DNA of 64,000 bases from Cryobacterium fucosi (GCF_004403515.1 NZ_SOHH01000061.1:1-64000), one strand, 5' to 3'. Positions 47,405 through 57,694 are shown, numbered from the stretch's first letter. Notes: generated from the letters alone by a model not told the origin. Numbers and translations: made by a program.

Positions 47405-48313
47405 TCAGTGGACGTATTCGAGCAGGTCCATGCCGACCGCGCGCATGCCGTCGAGCACGGCGAGCCTGGCCGAGAGGGCCGTGTCGGCGAACGACATCGA
47501 CACCGCGTAGGTGACACCCGCGCGGGGGCCGCGGAGGATCCCGACCTCGCTGCGCACGCCGGCATCCGTGCCCGTCTTGTTCACCAGCAGCAGGCCGTGG
47601 TCGCCCTGTCGGTGGGCGAGCGGGTCGAAGCCGAAGGCGCCGGCCACCATGGACAGGTCGGTGCCCAGGGAGAGCCAGCCGATCACCCGTTCGCTGGCTG
47701 CGGCGTCGACGATCTCGCCGCGGGCGAGCGCCGTGAACAACCAGGTGAGGTCCTTGGCGCTGCCGACCGAGAGCTGCGGCGCGTGGTCCGGCCCGCGTTC
47801 GTCGCGCACGAGGTCGAGCAGCGCCGTGCGGGAGAGGCCGAGCTGCTCGGTGCGGGCGCGCACGGCGTCCAGGCCGACCGCCCGGATGAGCACATTGGCG
47901 GCCAGGTTGTCGCCGGTGGCTCCGATCAGGGCGGCGAGGTCGGCCACCGGCAGCGACGGGGCCTGCAGGTGCTGCCAGATGCCCGAGCCGCCGACCGAGT
48001 CGAGCGGGGTGCGGTCGAGGATCGCGTAGGCGCCGAAGTCGGCCTCCCGCAGCCGGGCCGCGACCTCGATCAGGAGGAGCACGGTGCCGATCCCGGCGGT
48101 GGGCATCACGACATGGTCGTCGACGGAGAACAACACCCGCCCGGTGACGAGGTCGGTGGCGCGCGCCGACACCTGCACCCCGTTGACGGCGAGGTCACCC
48201 AGGGCCTGGAACCCGCGGCCGAAGTTCACGCTCGCCGGGGCCCCGCCGTGCTTCCCTAGATGCGCGGAGGCGTGACGGGACCGTCGCCCTGAGCCCTGGG
48301 TTGGCTTGACCAC
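47405..48313 (-). CDS. Class A beta-lactamase-like protein lacking the SxxK nucleophile
   Basis: About 302 aa, without a signal peptide. The fold is that of the serine hydrolase/beta-lactamase class A family: TGDNLAANVLI occupies the SDN position, and VNKTGTDAGVRSEVG carries the KTG triad. But the nucleophile helix reads MPTAGIGTVLLLIE, so G74-x-x-T77 stands where Ser-x-x-Lys must be. It should not hydrolyse beta-lactams. Start may be GTG 48313 or, more conservatively, GTG 48229. Possible role as a binding or regulatory relative. Confidence 0.78.
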   Translation of the reverse strand: MVKPTQGSGRRSRHASAHLGKHGGAPASVNFGRGFQALGDLAVNGVQVSARATDLVTGRVLFSVDDHVVMPTAGIGTVLLLIEVAARLREADFGAYAILDRTPLDSVGGSGIWQHLQAPSLPVADLAALIGATGDNLAANVLIRAVGLDAVRARTEQLGLSRTALLDLVRDERGPDHAPQLSVGSAKDLTWLFTALARGEIVDAAASERVIGWLSLGTDLSMVAGAFGFDPLAHRQGDHGLLLVNKTGTDAGVRSEVGILRGPRAGVTYAVSMSFADTALSARLAVLDGMRAVGMDLLEYVH

Positions 48314-48400
48314 CGGATGCGGGTCCTTCCGTGCGCCGGACCTGCTGGCCCGGCAACACCATAACTCAACGAGGTTGGAGGTTCCTTGCGGAGAAGACCC

Positions 48401-50365
48401 CTACCAAATGGTGACGCGCTTCTCCGGGGTGAGCCAGAGAGCGTCGCCCTCGGCCACACCGAAGGCGGCGTAGAACTCGTCGATGTTGCTGACGATCTGG
48501 TTGCAGCGGAATTCGTTGGGCGAGTGCGGGTCGATCGCGAGCAGCCGGATGGCCTCTTCGTCGCGCATCGTGAGCTGCCAGGCCTGCGCCCAGGACAGGA
48601 AGAACCGCTGTGCGCCGGTGAGACCGTCGATCACGGGCGGCTCGGCGCCGGCCAGGGAGATCAGGTAGGCCTTCCACGCGATCGAGAGGCCGCCGAGGTC
48701 GCCGATGTTCTCGCCGATCGTCAGGGCGCCGTTGACGTGGTGGTCGGGAACCTGCCGGGGGGCCAGGGCGGTGAACTGCTCGATCAGCGAGCTGGTGCGT
48801 TCCTCGAACGCGGCGCGGTCCTCCTCGGTCCACCAGTCGGTGAGGAGCCCGTCGCCGTCGTACTTGGAACCCTGGTCGTCGAATCCGTGCCCGATCTCGT
48901 GGCCGATCACCGCGCCGATCGCGCCGTAGTTCGCCGCGGCATCCCGGTCCGCGTCGAAGAACGGCACCTGCAGGATCGCCGCGGGGAAGACGATCTCATT
49001 GAAGCCGGGGTTGTAGTAGGCGTTGATGGTCTGCGGGGTCATGAACCACTCGTCGCGGTCGAGCGGGTTGCCGATCTTGCCGAGCTCCCGCTGGAACTCG
49101 AACTCGTTGGCCCTGCGCACATTGGCGATGAGGTCGCCCGGGTCGACGGCCAGCGTCGAATAGTCGCGCCACTTCACCGGGTAGCCGATCTTGGGGGTGA
49201 ACTTCTCGAGCTTCTCGAGCGCCCGGCCGCGGGTCTCCTCGGTCATCCAGTCGAGGTCGGCGATGCTCCGGCGGTAGGCCTCGACGAGGTTGGCGACGAG
49301 CACGTCCATGCTCGCCTTGGCACTCGGCGTGAAGTGGCGCTCCACGTAGATGCGGCCGACGGCCTCGCCCAGGGCACCCTCGACCAGCGACACCCCGCGC
49401 TTCCAGCGGTCGCGCAGCTGAGGGGTGCCGGTGAGGGTGCGGCCGTAGAAGTCGAAGCTCGCGTCGACGAAGTCGGCCGACAGGTACGCGGCGCTCGAAC
49501 GGATGATCTGCCAGCGCAGCCAGTCCTGCCAGGCTTCCAGGCGGTCCTCGGTGAGCATCTCGGCCAGGCCGGTGACGAAGCTGGGCTGGCGCACGACGAC
49601 CTCGTCGAACGCGGCCGCCGGGGCGTCGAACCCCTCGAGCCAGAGCTGGAGGTCGGCCCCGGCGGCGAGAGCGGTGACCTGGCCCCAGGTCTTGAGGTTG
49701 TAGGTCTTCTCGCTGTCGCGGGAACGGACCTTGTCCCAGTGGTGGGTCGCGAGTTCGGTCTCGAGGTCGAAGACCCGGCCGGCCCTGGCCGCGGCGTCCG
49801 TCAGCCCGGCGAGGCCGAACATCCGCTCGATGACGGCTTGGTAGGCCACCCGGATCGCGCCGGACGTCTCGTCGCGGTAGTAGGACTCGTCGGGCAGGCC
49901 GAGCCCGGCCTGCTCGACGAAGACGAGGTAGCGCTCCGGGTTTCCCGGGTCGTTGTCGACGTAGAGCTGGAACGCGCCGGCGACCCCGGCGCGTTCCAGC
50001 CGGCCGAGGGTGCCGAGCAGCACGGGGATGGAGGAGATGCCGTCGACGGTGGCGAGGTCGTCGGCGAGCGGGGTGGCGCCGAGCGCCTCGACCTTCTGCT
50101 CGTCGAGGAAGCTGGCGTAGAGGTCGCCCAACTTGCGCTCCTCGGTGCCTGGCTCGGCCGACTGGGCCTCGAGGATGATCTCGCGCACGGCCCTCTCGGA
50201 CTCCTCGGCCAGGAGGTAGAACGAACCCCAGCGGGCCTTGTCGGCCGGGATCTCGGTGCGGTCGATCCACTTGCCGTTCACGTGGCGGAACAGGTCATCC
50301 TGTGGACGCACGCCCGGGTCGAGTTCGTCGCGGTCGATTCCGGATGCGGTCCCCTGCTCAGTCAT
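48401..50365 (-). CDS. M13-family (neprilysin/PepO) zinc endopeptidase
   Basis: A 654-aa metallopeptidase. Zinc-binding HEIGH in VIGHEIGHGFDDQGS and the third ligand Glu in ENIGDLGGLSIA are intact, with NAYYNPGFNEIVFPA for substrate backbone binding. It has no signal peptide or membrane anchor, so it is cytosolic, like several bacterial PepO enzymes. Length is typical. Cleaves short peptides. Confidence 0.94.
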   Translation of the reverse strand: MTEQGTASGIDRDELDPGVRPQDDLFRHVNGKWIDRTEIPADKARWGSFYLLAEESERAVREIILEAQSAEPGTEERKLGDLYASFLDEQKVEALGATPLADDLATVDGISSIPVLLGTLGRLERAGVAGAFQLYVDNDPGNPERYLVFVEQAGLGLPDESYYRDETSGAIRVAYQAVIERMFGLAGLTDAAARAGRVFDLETELATHHWDKVRSRDSEKTYNLKTWGQVTALAAGADLQLWLEGFDAPAAAFDEVVVRQPSFVTGLAEMLTEDRLEAWQDWLRWQIIRSSAAYLSADFVDASFDFYGRTLTGTPQLRDRWKRGVSLVEGALGEAVGRIYVERHFTPSAKASMDVLVANLVEAYRRSIADLDWMTEETRGRALEKLEKFTPKIGYPVKWRDYSTLAVDPGDLIANVRRANEFEFQRELGKIGNPLDRDEWFMTPQTINAYYNPGFNEIVFPAAILQVPFFDADRDAAANYGAIGAVIGHEIGHGFDDQGSKYDGDGLLTDWWTEEDRAAFEERTSSLIEQFTALAPRQVPDHHVNGALTIGENIGDLGGLSIAWKAYLISLAGAEPPVIDGLTGAQRFFLSWAQAWQLTMRDEEAIRLLAIDPHSPNEFRCNQIVSNIDEFYAAFGVAEGDALWLTPEKRVTIW

Positions 50366-50949
50366 GCCTCCACCCTATTCGCTGCGCCGGGCCGATCGGC
50401 CTCCCCGGACTGAGCGCTGGGCACCCTCCCAGCCGCCTGTCGAGCTCCTCGGACCGGTGGTCGAGCCCCGGGCGCCCGAGCCCCGTCGCTCGAGCCCCCG
50501 TCGCTCGAGCCCCGTCCCTCAAGTTCCTCACCGGGCACCGTGCCAGGACTGTCCCGAATTCAGGTGTAGAACCTGGAGCAGTGCGACGGATGCCGGCCAA
50601 GGCGTTGGATGCGGGCTGTTCTCCTGAATTCGGAACACCCGTGGCCGCCGGTCGAGCCCCGGCGGTCGAGCCCGTCGAGACCCGGATGCCCGCACGCTCC
50701 GCCCCAGGCCGCGCCGGTTTCGGCAACCCGCTACCGCCGCGGCCCTGTGAGCCCGCGCTGGCAGCCCGCGCTGGCAGCCCGCGACTGCGGCCGCGGGGGC
50801 GGTCTGCGAAAACGTTCGCGGGCTCGCGGCGTGATGATCTCGACTGGCTCGATCACCGGCGGGTGAGGCTGCGCCCGCGACTGAGCCCGTCGAGGCCCTG
50901 GTCGAAACGGTCGAGACCTCGCGCGGCCCGACAGCTAGTCTGGAGCATC
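50366..50949. repeat. Repeat-rich spacer (GGTCGAGCC family and an EcoRI-centred hairpin)
   Basis: 584 bases without a gene. 50425-50530 and 50645-50930 contain many variants of GGTCGAGCC(C), CTCGAGCCCCGTC and GATCTCGACTGGCTCGATCACC, related to the array at 18551. Between them CCGAATTCAGG (50554-50564) and CCTGAATTCGG (50623-50633) are perfect 11-bp arms, with AGAAC/GTTCT extending the stem. One ACGGATGCC lies in the loop. Confidence 0.7.
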
Positions 50950-50952
50950 ACC

Positions 50953-52278
50953 ATCCTTCGCCCGCAGCCCATCGACCGCGAGATCCTGCGCCTCGCCGTT
51001 CCTGCCGTGGGCGCGCTCATCGCCGAGCCGATGTTCCTGTTGGCCGACTCCGCGATGGTCGGGCACCTCGGCACTGTTCCGCTGGCCGGGCTCGGGCTGG
51101 CCAGCGCGGTACTGCAGACAGTCATCGGCCTGATGGTGTTCCTCGCCTACAGCACGACTCCCGCGGTGGCCCGCTGGCTCGGCGCCGGCGACCGCGGGCG
51201 CGCGGTCTCGGTCGGCATCGACGGCCTCTGGCTCGCCCTCGGCCTGGGCGTGCTGCTGGCGGCGGCCGGCTGGTTCACCGCCCCGGCTCTGGTCGGCGCC
51301 TTCGGAGCCGAGCCGGCCGTGACGGACGCCGCCGCCCGCTACCTCGGCCTGTCTATGCTCGGACTCCCGGCCATGCTGCTCGTCTTCGCGGCCACGGGCC
51401 TGCTCCGCGGGCTGCAGGACACCCGCACCCCGCTCTGGGTGGCCGGGCTCGGCTTCTCCGCCAACATCCTGCTCAACCTGTGGTTCATCTACGGGCTCGG
51501 TCTCGGCATCGTGGGTTCGGCGCTCGGCACCGTGGTCGCCCAGTGGTCGATGGTCGGCGTCTACCTCGTGGTCGTGGTGCGCCACGCCCGCCGCGAGGGT
51601 GCCGGGCTGCGGCCGCACCGGGCGGGCGTGCTGCGCGGGGCGTCCAGCGGCGGCTGGCTCTTCCTGCGCACGGTGAGCCTGCGCGCGGCGATGCTGCTCG
51701 CGGTGTTCGTGGCGACCAACCTCGGTTCACCCGAGCTGGCGGCCTTCCAGATCGCGATGACCCTGTTCGCCACCCTCGCGTTCGCGCTCGACGCCCTGGC
51801 CATCGCCGCCCAGGCGCTGGTCGGCCGGGGCCTCGGCGCCGGCGACCTGGCCGGCGTGCGGGCCGTGCTGCGGCGTTGCCTCGAGTGGGGCGTGCTCAGT
51901 GGCGCTGTGCTCGGGCTGATCGTGATAGCCGCCAACGGCGTGCTCGGCGCCCTGTTCACGAACGCCGCGGAGGTGAAGACCCTGCTCCCGGCCACACTGG
52001 TCGTGCTCGGGCTGTCCGTTCCCCTCGGCGGCGTGGTCTTCGTGCTCGACGGCGTGTTGATCGGCGCGGGCGACGCGCGTTACCTCGCCGTCACCGGCGT
52101 CGTCAACCTGGCCGCGTTCGTTCCGCTGGCCGTCGGCGTGCTGGTCTGGGCGCCATCCGGGGCCGCCGGGCTGGCCTGGCTGATGGCCGCATTCGCCCTC
52201 GGCTATCTCGGAGCCCGCGCGGTCACCCTGGGACTGCGCGCCCGCGCCTCGAACTGGATGGTGGTCGGGGCGCACTGA
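50953..52278 (+). CDS. MATE-family efflux transporter (DinF-like)
   Basis: About 441 aa, 12 helices. Family segments: FLLADSAMVGHLGTVPLAGLGLA near the start, GLLRGLQDTRTPLWV, and LDALAIAAQALVGRGLGAGD in the second half. DinF/NorM members export drugs or metabolites using Na+ or H+. No ATG, GTG or TTG lies at the place where relatives start. The natural position is an ATC at 50953 with GGAG 7 nt upstream; the only in-frame conventional start is a GTG about 80 bp earlier within repeats. Confidence 0.85.
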   Translation: MLRPQPIDREILRLAVPAVGALIAEPMFLLADSAMVGHLGTVPLAGLGLASAVLQTVIGLMVFLAYSTTPAVARWLGAGDRGRAVSVGIDGLWLALGLGVLLAAAGWFTAPALVGAFGAEPAVTDAAARYLGLSMLGLPAMLLVFAATGLLRGLQDTRTPLWVAGLGFSANILLNLWFIYGLGLGIVGSALGTVVAQWSMVGVYLVVVVRHARREGAGLRPHRAGVLRGASSGGWLFLRTVSLRAAMLLAVFVATNLGSPELAAFQIAMTLFATLAFALDALAIAAQALVGRGLGAGDLAGVRAVLRRCLEWGVLSGAVLGLIVIAANGVLGALFTNAAEVKTLLPATLVVLGLSVPLGGVVFVLDGVLIGAGDARYLAVTGVVNLAAFVPLAVGVLVWAPSGAAGLAWLMAAFALGYLGARAVTLGLRARASNWMVVGAH

Positions 52279-52326
52279 AGCGCGGGGCCGGGACGGGCGG
52301 ATGCTCGCTGCTTGCGACGGTCGGGG

Positions 52327-52884
52327 TCAGACGACCCAGTCGAAGGACTCCTCGAACGTCTCACTCCCGTCGTCGTCGTCGAACACGTTCGCGACGACGT
52401 GGGTCAGGAACAGCGCGAACCCGACGGCGATCTCGGTGAAGCGGGCGCTGCCGAAGGGGCCGTACCAGGACACCCGGCACTCCCCCTCCGGATCGAGGTC
52501 GAGCCGTGTGGTCGCGACGCCGTCCTCGTCGGCGAGCACGAGGATGCGCACCGACCGCCACGGCGGGTTGGCCCCCATGATGCGGCCGAGGTTCAGCCCG
52601 TCGGCCGCGTGGGCGGCGAGGGCCTGGGACAGCTGCACCGCGACATCCGCCGTGCGCTCGTCGGCCACCCGGAACCTGAGGTAGGCGGCCCGGTCGCTCG
52701 ACACGAGCTGGATCGCGTCGGGCTCCCAGGCGAGCCGGCGGTATTCGAGCAGTTCGAGCGCGGAGCGCACGAGGTCGGTGAGCAGCCGGCCGGCGGTCTC
52801 GGCGTCGACGACGTTGCCGTAGTCCGGGGTGTCGCCCTCCCAGACGCCTCGAACGGCGACCCGGGTGGTGGGGATGCTTGGCAT
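52327..52884 (-). CDS. Hypothetical actinobacterial protein
   Basis: A 185-aa cytosolic protein from ATG 52884. Mixed alpha/beta text (AYLRFRVADERTADVAVQLSQAL, VRILVLADEDG) ends in an acidic NVFDDDDGSETFEESFD tail. There is no signal peptide, membrane segment or known motif. It is convergent with the MATE gene and unlinked to the oleate hydratase gene upstream. No function assigned. Confidence 0.65.
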   Translation of the reverse strand: MPSIPTTRVAVRGVWEGDTPDYGNVVDAETAGRLLTDLVRSALELLEYRRLAWEPDAIQLVSSDRAAYLRFRVADERTADVAVQLSQALAAHAADGLNLGRIMGANPPWRSVRILVLADEDGVATTRLDLDPEGECRVSWYGPFGSARFTEIAVGFALFLTHVVANVFDDDDGSETFEESFDWVV

Positions 52885-53101
52885 GGACTTCACTTTCCGG
52901 CGGCGAGTCCGGGAAAATTCCTGATCCGCGGGCCTCTCTGCTCCAGTGGGCCGGGTGCCGACCGGTACAGGACGATTATCGTCGTGCTCGGGCGCCTCGC
53001 TGTCCGCGGCGCGCTCAGGGTCCGAAAGCGGGTGAGGAAGGCGCCGTGGAAGCTGCTCCGAGCTCAGCAATCCACGGCATCGGCCCGTCGCCCCATCCGG
53101 A

Positions 53102-54697
53102 CTACTTGAAGGCGGCCTTGACTGCCTGGATCGCAACCTTCGAATCCCGCAGGCCGTCGTAAATCGGCGGGATCGGCCGGTCGACAGCGAAGAATTGGTA
53201 GACCGCGTGCATGGCGCCGTGGATCGAGTACTCCACGGTGAAAACGACATCCTTCGCGAGCTCGGTGAACTGACCGAGGAACGCGAAGTTCTGCGAGCCG
53301 TCGGGGATGACCTTGGGACGGTCCTTGGGTACCCGCCGGCTGAACAGCGCCGAGGCGTACGGCATCATCACTGTGGTGACGTCGGTGGTTTCGAGTACCT
53401 CGTCGAGGATGTCCTCGAAGCCGAGCTGGTGGACCAGCTCGGTGAGAACCTCCTTGCCGGTGGCCTGGGACATCTTCTTTTTGACGAAGTCGCCGTCGTC
53501 GTCGATCTCGAAGCCGTAACCCCACAACGTGTATGTGTTCTCGGGCATGTTGGGGAAGTGCGGCTGGGCCGGCACGACCATCGACAGGTGCCAGCCCGAC
53601 TCGGTGAACGTGGTCAGCGCCCCGGTGCCCGGTTCATTGCCCGTGTACTCGATGATGCGGTTGATCAGCACATCACTGTGCATGGTCAGCGTGAACGACT
53701 CCCACTTATTTTCGTCGATGTTTCCGGCGAAGGTGTTCGGACGCCCGAAGTCGGGGGCCTTCTTGGCGATCGCCTCCCACAACGACCACGCATGGTCGAC
53801 GCGGTCGCGGATCAGCGGCGGCACTGTGTCGTTGCCGCCGTAGGTTGCGTCGGCGGTAATGGATCCGATGGTGAGGAACGTGTAGTCGCTCCCGCCGAGT
53901 GAGATCGTCGAGGCGCCGGCCGAGTCCTCGACGTGCAGGCGCGTGGCGCGCCGCGACTGATCTGCGCCTGCGAAGTCGACATCGGTGACGCGAGTGCCGA
54001 AGCGGACGTCGACGCCCTGGGCCGCGAGCCAGCGCTGCAGCGGCACGATCATCGAGTCGTATTGGTTGTACTTGGTCCGGCAGACCCCGCCGACCGTGTC
54101 GAGGAGGTCGAACTCCTGAACGAAACGCAGGAAGTAGCGCCGCAGCTCAATCGCCGAGTGCCATTTCTGGAACGCGAACATGGTGCGCCACATCTGCCAG
54201 AAGTTGGTCTCGAAGAAGTGGTCGCCAAAGATCTCGTCGATGCGGCGAGCCCCGAGGGTCTTCTCGCTCATGCCGAGCAGGCGCGTCATATCGAGACGAT
54301 CGCGATTGCTCAGGCCGTAGCTCGAGGCGTCCAGAATATGGTGCCGCGCGTCGACCAGGCGCGCACGGGCGCGGGTCGTGAACGTGGAATTGAAGTCGAT
54401 GATTTCCTGGCGGACGGTGACCTCCGGGTCCTCAAGCGAGGGGATCGTGGAGAAGAGGTCCCAGGTGGTCTGATACGCCTGTTCCTCGAACATCCGACCG
54501 CCGCGGGTCACGTAGGCGCCCGGCTCCACGGGGGACCTCGCCCCATCCATATTCCCGCCTGCGATCTCGAGCTCCTCGAGGATGTGGATGTTCTCGCCGG
54601 GAACGCCGGCATCGCGGATGGCGAAGGCGGCGGCCGCCATGCCGGCGATGCCTCCACCCACGATCCACAGGTGGGCCCTCTTCGGATCGATGCTCAT
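53102..54697 (-). CDS. ohyA: Oleate hydratase, short Met-type (HFam3-like)
   Basis: A 531-aa FAD protein adding water to the cis-9 double bond of oleate to give 10-hydroxystearate. FAD motif HLWIVGGGIAGMAAAAFAI, the GNMDG segment, and FLGQFTELAKDVVFTVEYS near the end are family landmarks. The classic catalytic Glu region GGREME reads GGRMFEE, so Met69 replaces Glu. This is the same replacement reported for the short monomeric Rhodococcus erythropolis enzyme, which is active. ATG 54697 follows GAGAGGGAAG. Divergent from a TetR regulator. Confidence 0.92.
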   Translation of the reverse strand: MSIDPKRAHLWIVGGGIAGMAAAAFAIRDAGVPGENIHILEELEIAGGNMDGARSPVEPGAYVTRGGRMFEEQAYQTTWDLFSTIPSLEDPEVTVRQEIIDFNSTFTTRARARLVDARHHILDASSYGLSNRDRLDMTRLLGMSEKTLGARRIDEIFGDHFFETNFWQMWRTMFAFQKWHSAIELRRYFLRFVQEFDLLDTVGGVCRTKYNQYDSMIVPLQRWLAAQGVDVRFGTRVTDVDFAGADQSRRATRLHVEDSAGASTISLGGSDYTFLTIGSITADATYGGNDTVPPLIRDRVDHAWSLWEAIAKKAPDFGRPNTFAGNIDENKWESFTLTMHSDVLINRIIEYTGNEPGTGALTTFTESGWHLSMVVPAQPHFPNMPENTYTLWGYGFEIDDDGDFVKKKMSQATGKEVLTELVHQLGFEDILDEVLETTDVTTVMMPYASALFSRRVPKDRPKVIPDGSQNFAFLGQFTELAKDVVFTVEYSIHGAMHAVYQFFAVDRPIPPIYDGLRDSKVAIQAVKAAFK

Positions 54698-54770
54698 GGT
54701 CTTCCCTCTCGGTCGGTCTGCGGCGGCGTGCGACGACGTGACGGTGCTCGATCGCCTGACCGCTGAATTT

Positions 54771-54800
54771 CGGACTGTACTCACTTCGGAGTCTAGTCCG
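54771..54800. promoter_or_regulatory. 30-bp palindrome, likely TetR operator
   Basis: CGGACT-GT-ACTC-ACTTCG-GAGT-CT-AGTCCG is an inverted repeat with 10 paired positions per side and a 6-nt centre. It is located 74 bp before the ohyA start and 80 bp before the divergent TetR start. Size and symmetry suit a TetR dimer or dimer pair controlling both genes, with a fatty acid or hydroxy-fatty acid as probable inducer. Confidence 0.65.
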
Positions 54801-54879
54801 TATGTTAGTTTCATATCCAGACGGGAACGATGCGCGCCGCAGGCGGCCGCCATCGGCTCCCCTGGAAGGAGCACCACCC

Positions 54880-55527
54880 GTGACACCCGCCGAAGGGCCT
54901 CCCCGAACGCCGATCACGATCGACCGGCGGGCACGCAACAAGGCGGACAAGCAGCACCGGATCTTCGTGGCGGCTGCCTCGCTGTTCACCGGGCTGGGGT
55001 ACTCGGCAGTGACGACTCAGATGGTTGCGGACCGGGCGGATGTGGGAACGGGCACGTTGTTCCGCTACGCCAGCTCCAAGGCTGAGCTACTGATGATGGT
55101 GCTGAACGAGCAGATGCGACTGGCCACCCGCGAGGGTGTACTCGCGTCCGAGGCCGGCGACTCGCCGGTCGACGCAATCATGGCGCTGCTCGCGCCACAG
55201 ATCCACCTGAGCCTGGAATTCCCGGAGAACACCGCGGTCTACCAGCGGGAGATCCTCTTCGGAAGCGAGCGGGGGCCGTACCGCGCCGAGGCACTCGCGC
55301 GCATCTCGGAACTTGAGAACGCGATCGCGGACATCCTGGCTCGGTTCGCGCTGGTCAGCCGGGTGAGGAGCGGCGTCGACCTGCGGGGAGCGGCGCGCAC
55401 CATGTTCTCGACGCTGCACATGGAGTTGATCCGCGTCAGCCTCGGGCGCGAGGACCCGCGAGCCCTGCCGGGGACGCTGCGCGCACACGTCGACGTGCTG
55501 CTGTACGGGGTGCTCGCGCCGGCGTGA
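54880..55527 (+). CDS. TetR-family regulator divergent to oleate hydratase
   Basis: A 215-aa repressor. Helix-turn-helix in [22 protein letters not shown] then [18 protein letters not shown], the canonical TetR motif. The remaining 150 residues form an all-helical ligand domain. GTG 54880 follows GGAAGGAG with 8-nt spacing; the longer frame upstream overlaps the promoter. Its neighbour and the shared palindrome suggest control of ohyA in response to unsaturated fatty acids. Confidence 0.9.
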   Translation: MTPAEGPPRTPITIDRRARNKADKQHRIFVAAASLFTGLGYSAVTTQMVADRADVGTGTLFRYASSKAELLMMVLNEQMRLATREGVLASEAGDSPVDAIMALLAPQIHLSLEFPENTAVYQREILFGSERGPYRAEALARISELENAIADILARFALVSRVRSGVDLRGAARTMFSTLHMELIRVSLGREDPRALPGTLRAHVDVLLYGVLAPA

Positions 55528-55672
55528 GACCGACTGTGGTGCCGGACGGCGTGGGCGCATCACCGCGGCGCGCATGGGCGCGAAACTGCGCAGACTGGTC
55601 GAGAATAGTGATCGGCCGACGGGGCTCCACCGAACCCCGAGGCAGGCCGAATACCACCCGGGAGAGAACACC

Positions 55673-57658
55673 ATGACGCCACCAGCCGGACCGCTGATCC
55701 CCGCGAGCGTGCCGCGGCCGCCGCGCACCCTCACCCCGGCCAGCGGATTCACGCGCTGGCTGCTTCAGAACCGGGTGCAGCCGGTTGGGCCGGAGACAAG
55801 CGAGGACACCACGGCGACCCACTCCTGGTGGAAGGTGATGTGCCTGACCGGTGTCGACTATTTCTCGACCCTGTCCTACCTTCCCGGGATCGCGGCGCTG
55901 GCGGCCGGCGCCCTCTCACCGCTGGCGACGCTGCTGATCGTCGCCCTGACTCTGCTCGGGATGCTGCCGATGTACCGACGGGTGGCCAAGGAGAGCCCGC
56001 GCGGCCAGGGGTCGGTGGCGATGCTGGAGCGGCTGCTGCCGTTCTGGCGCGGGAAGGTCTTCGTGCTCGTGCTGCTCGGCTTCGTCGCCACGAGCTGGAT
56101 CATCACGATCACGCTGTCGTCGGCGGATGCCACGGTGCACCTTCTCGAGAACCCCTACGCGCCGGACTTCCTCCAGGGGCATGCCGTGACCATCACGGTG
56201 GTGCTGCTGCTCATTCTCGGCGGGGTCTTCCTGCTCGGCTTCAGCGAGGCGGTCTCGGTCGCGATCCCCCTGGTTGCCCTGTTCCTGCTGTTGAACGGGA
56301 TCGTGATCGGCGTCGGCCTGTACGACGTGTTCACCGAACCCGGCGCCCTGTCCGGCTGGACCGACGCCCTCTCCGCCCGCGGCACTGGCTTCGGCGACAT
56401 TGCCGGCCCGGCGATCATCGCGTTCCCCCTGCTCGTGCTCGGCCTGTCCGGCTTCGAGACCGGGGTCAGCATGATGCCGCTCGTCGCCGCCGCAGGCGCC
56501 ACCCCTGAAGAGCGGCTGGCGTCGCGCATCCGGAACACCCGCAAGCTGCTCACGGCCGCGGCCGTCATCATGAGCCTCTACCTGCTGGCCAGCAGCCTGG
56601 TCACCACCGTGCTCATCCCGCCGGAGGCGTTCCAGGACGGCGGGGCGGCCAGCGGGCGCGCCCTCGCCTACCTCGCGCACGAGCGGGTCGGCAACGTGTT
56701 CGGCACGGTCTACGACGTCAGCAGCATCCTGATCCTGTGGTTCGCGGGGGCGTCGGCGATGGCCGGCCTGATCAACATCGTCCCGCGATACCTTCCGTCC
56801 TACGGCATGGCCCCGGAGTGGAGCCGGGCCGTGCGTCCGGTCGTGCTGGTCTACACCGGCGTGAGCATCCTGATCACGATCGGGTTCAACGCGGACGTGA
56901 ACGCCCAGGCCGGGGCCTACGCCACCGGCATCCTGGCGATGATGGTGTCCGGGGCGGTCGCGGTGACCATCTCCGCGGTGCGGCGGCGGCAGCGACGAGC
57001 GAGCGTCGCCTTCGGTGTGCTCACCTTCGTGCTCCTCTATGCCCTGGGCGCGAACATCATCGAGAAGCCGGACGGCATCACCATCTCGGCGTTCTTCATC
57101 GCCGGGATCGTCACCGTGTCCCTGATCTCGCGGGTATCGCGCACGACCGAGCTCCGGGTGGAGCAGGTCGAGTTCGACGAGACGGCCCGGCGGTACATCC
57201 GGGACTCCCTCGACCACGACGGGGCCCTCAACCTGATCGCACACAAGCGGGCGGCCGGCGCCCGCGGCGACTACGCGCAGAAGGAGCGCGAGCAGCGCGG
57301 GATGAACCCGGTTCCCGGTGCGGCCGACGTCATGTTCCTGGAGATCGAGGTCGTCGACCCGTCCGGCTTCAGCGAGCGGCTGCAGGTTCGCGGGGTCGAG
57401 GCGGACGGCTACCGGGTGCTGCGGGCGAAGAGCCCGGCGGCCCCGAACGCCATCGCCGCCATCCTGCTGGCGCTCCGGGACGCCGCCGGCGTGCGGCCGC
57501 ACGCCTACTTCGAGTGGTCGGAGGGCAACCCGCTCGGCCACCTCTTCCGCTACCTCCTGCTCGGGCAGGGCGACACCGCCCCCGTTGTGCGCGAGATCCT
57601 CCGCACCAGCGAGCCCGACCCGGCCCGCCGGCCCGGCATCCACGTCGGCGGGGGCTGA
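55673..57658 (+). CDS. APC-superfamily amino-acid permease with C-terminal cytoplasmic domain
   Basis: A 661-aa transporter. After ~45 residues, [21 protein letters not shown] opens a block of about 12 helices to residue ~510, typical of APC permeases ([20 protein letters not shown] marks helix 6). About 150 soluble residues follow ([19 protein letters not shown] onward), a regulatory extension found in actinobacterial members. ATG 55673 follows GGGAGAG. Converges with the PLP decarboxylase gene 36 bp away. Substrate unknown. Confidence 0.85.
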   Translation: MTPPAGPLIPASVPRPPRTLTPASGFTRWLLQNRVQPVGPETSEDTTATHSWWKVMCLTGVDYFSTLSYLPGIAALAAGALSPLATLLIVALTLLGMLPMYRRVAKESPRGQGSVAMLERLLPFWRGKVFVLVLLGFVATSWIITITLSSADATVHLLENPYAPDFLQGHAVTITVVLLLILGGVFLLGFSEAVSVAIPLVALFLLLNGIVIGVGLYDVFTEPGALSGWTDALSARGTGFGDIAGPAIIAFPLLVLGLSGFETGVSMMPLVAAAGATPEERLASRIRNTRKLLTAAAVIMSLYLLASSLVTTVLIPPEAFQDGGAASGRALAYLAHERVGNVFGTVYDVSSILILWFAGASAMAGLINIVPRYLPSYGMAPEWSRAVRPVVLVYTGVSILITIGFNADVNAQAGAYATGILAMMVSGAVAVTISAVRRRQRRASVAFGVLTFVLLYALGANIIEKPDGITISAFFIAGIVTVSLISRVSRTTELRVEQVEFDETARRYIRDSLDHDGALNLIAHKRAAGARGDYAQKEREQRGMNPVPGAADVMFLEIEVVDPSGFSERLQVRGVEADGYRVLRAKSPAAPNAIAAILLALRDAAGVRPHAYFEWSEGNPLGHLFRYLLLGQGDTAPVVREILRTSEPDPARRPGIHVGGG

Positions 57659-57694
57659 GCCGGCCCACAGACGGATGCCGCCGCGCCCACGTCG

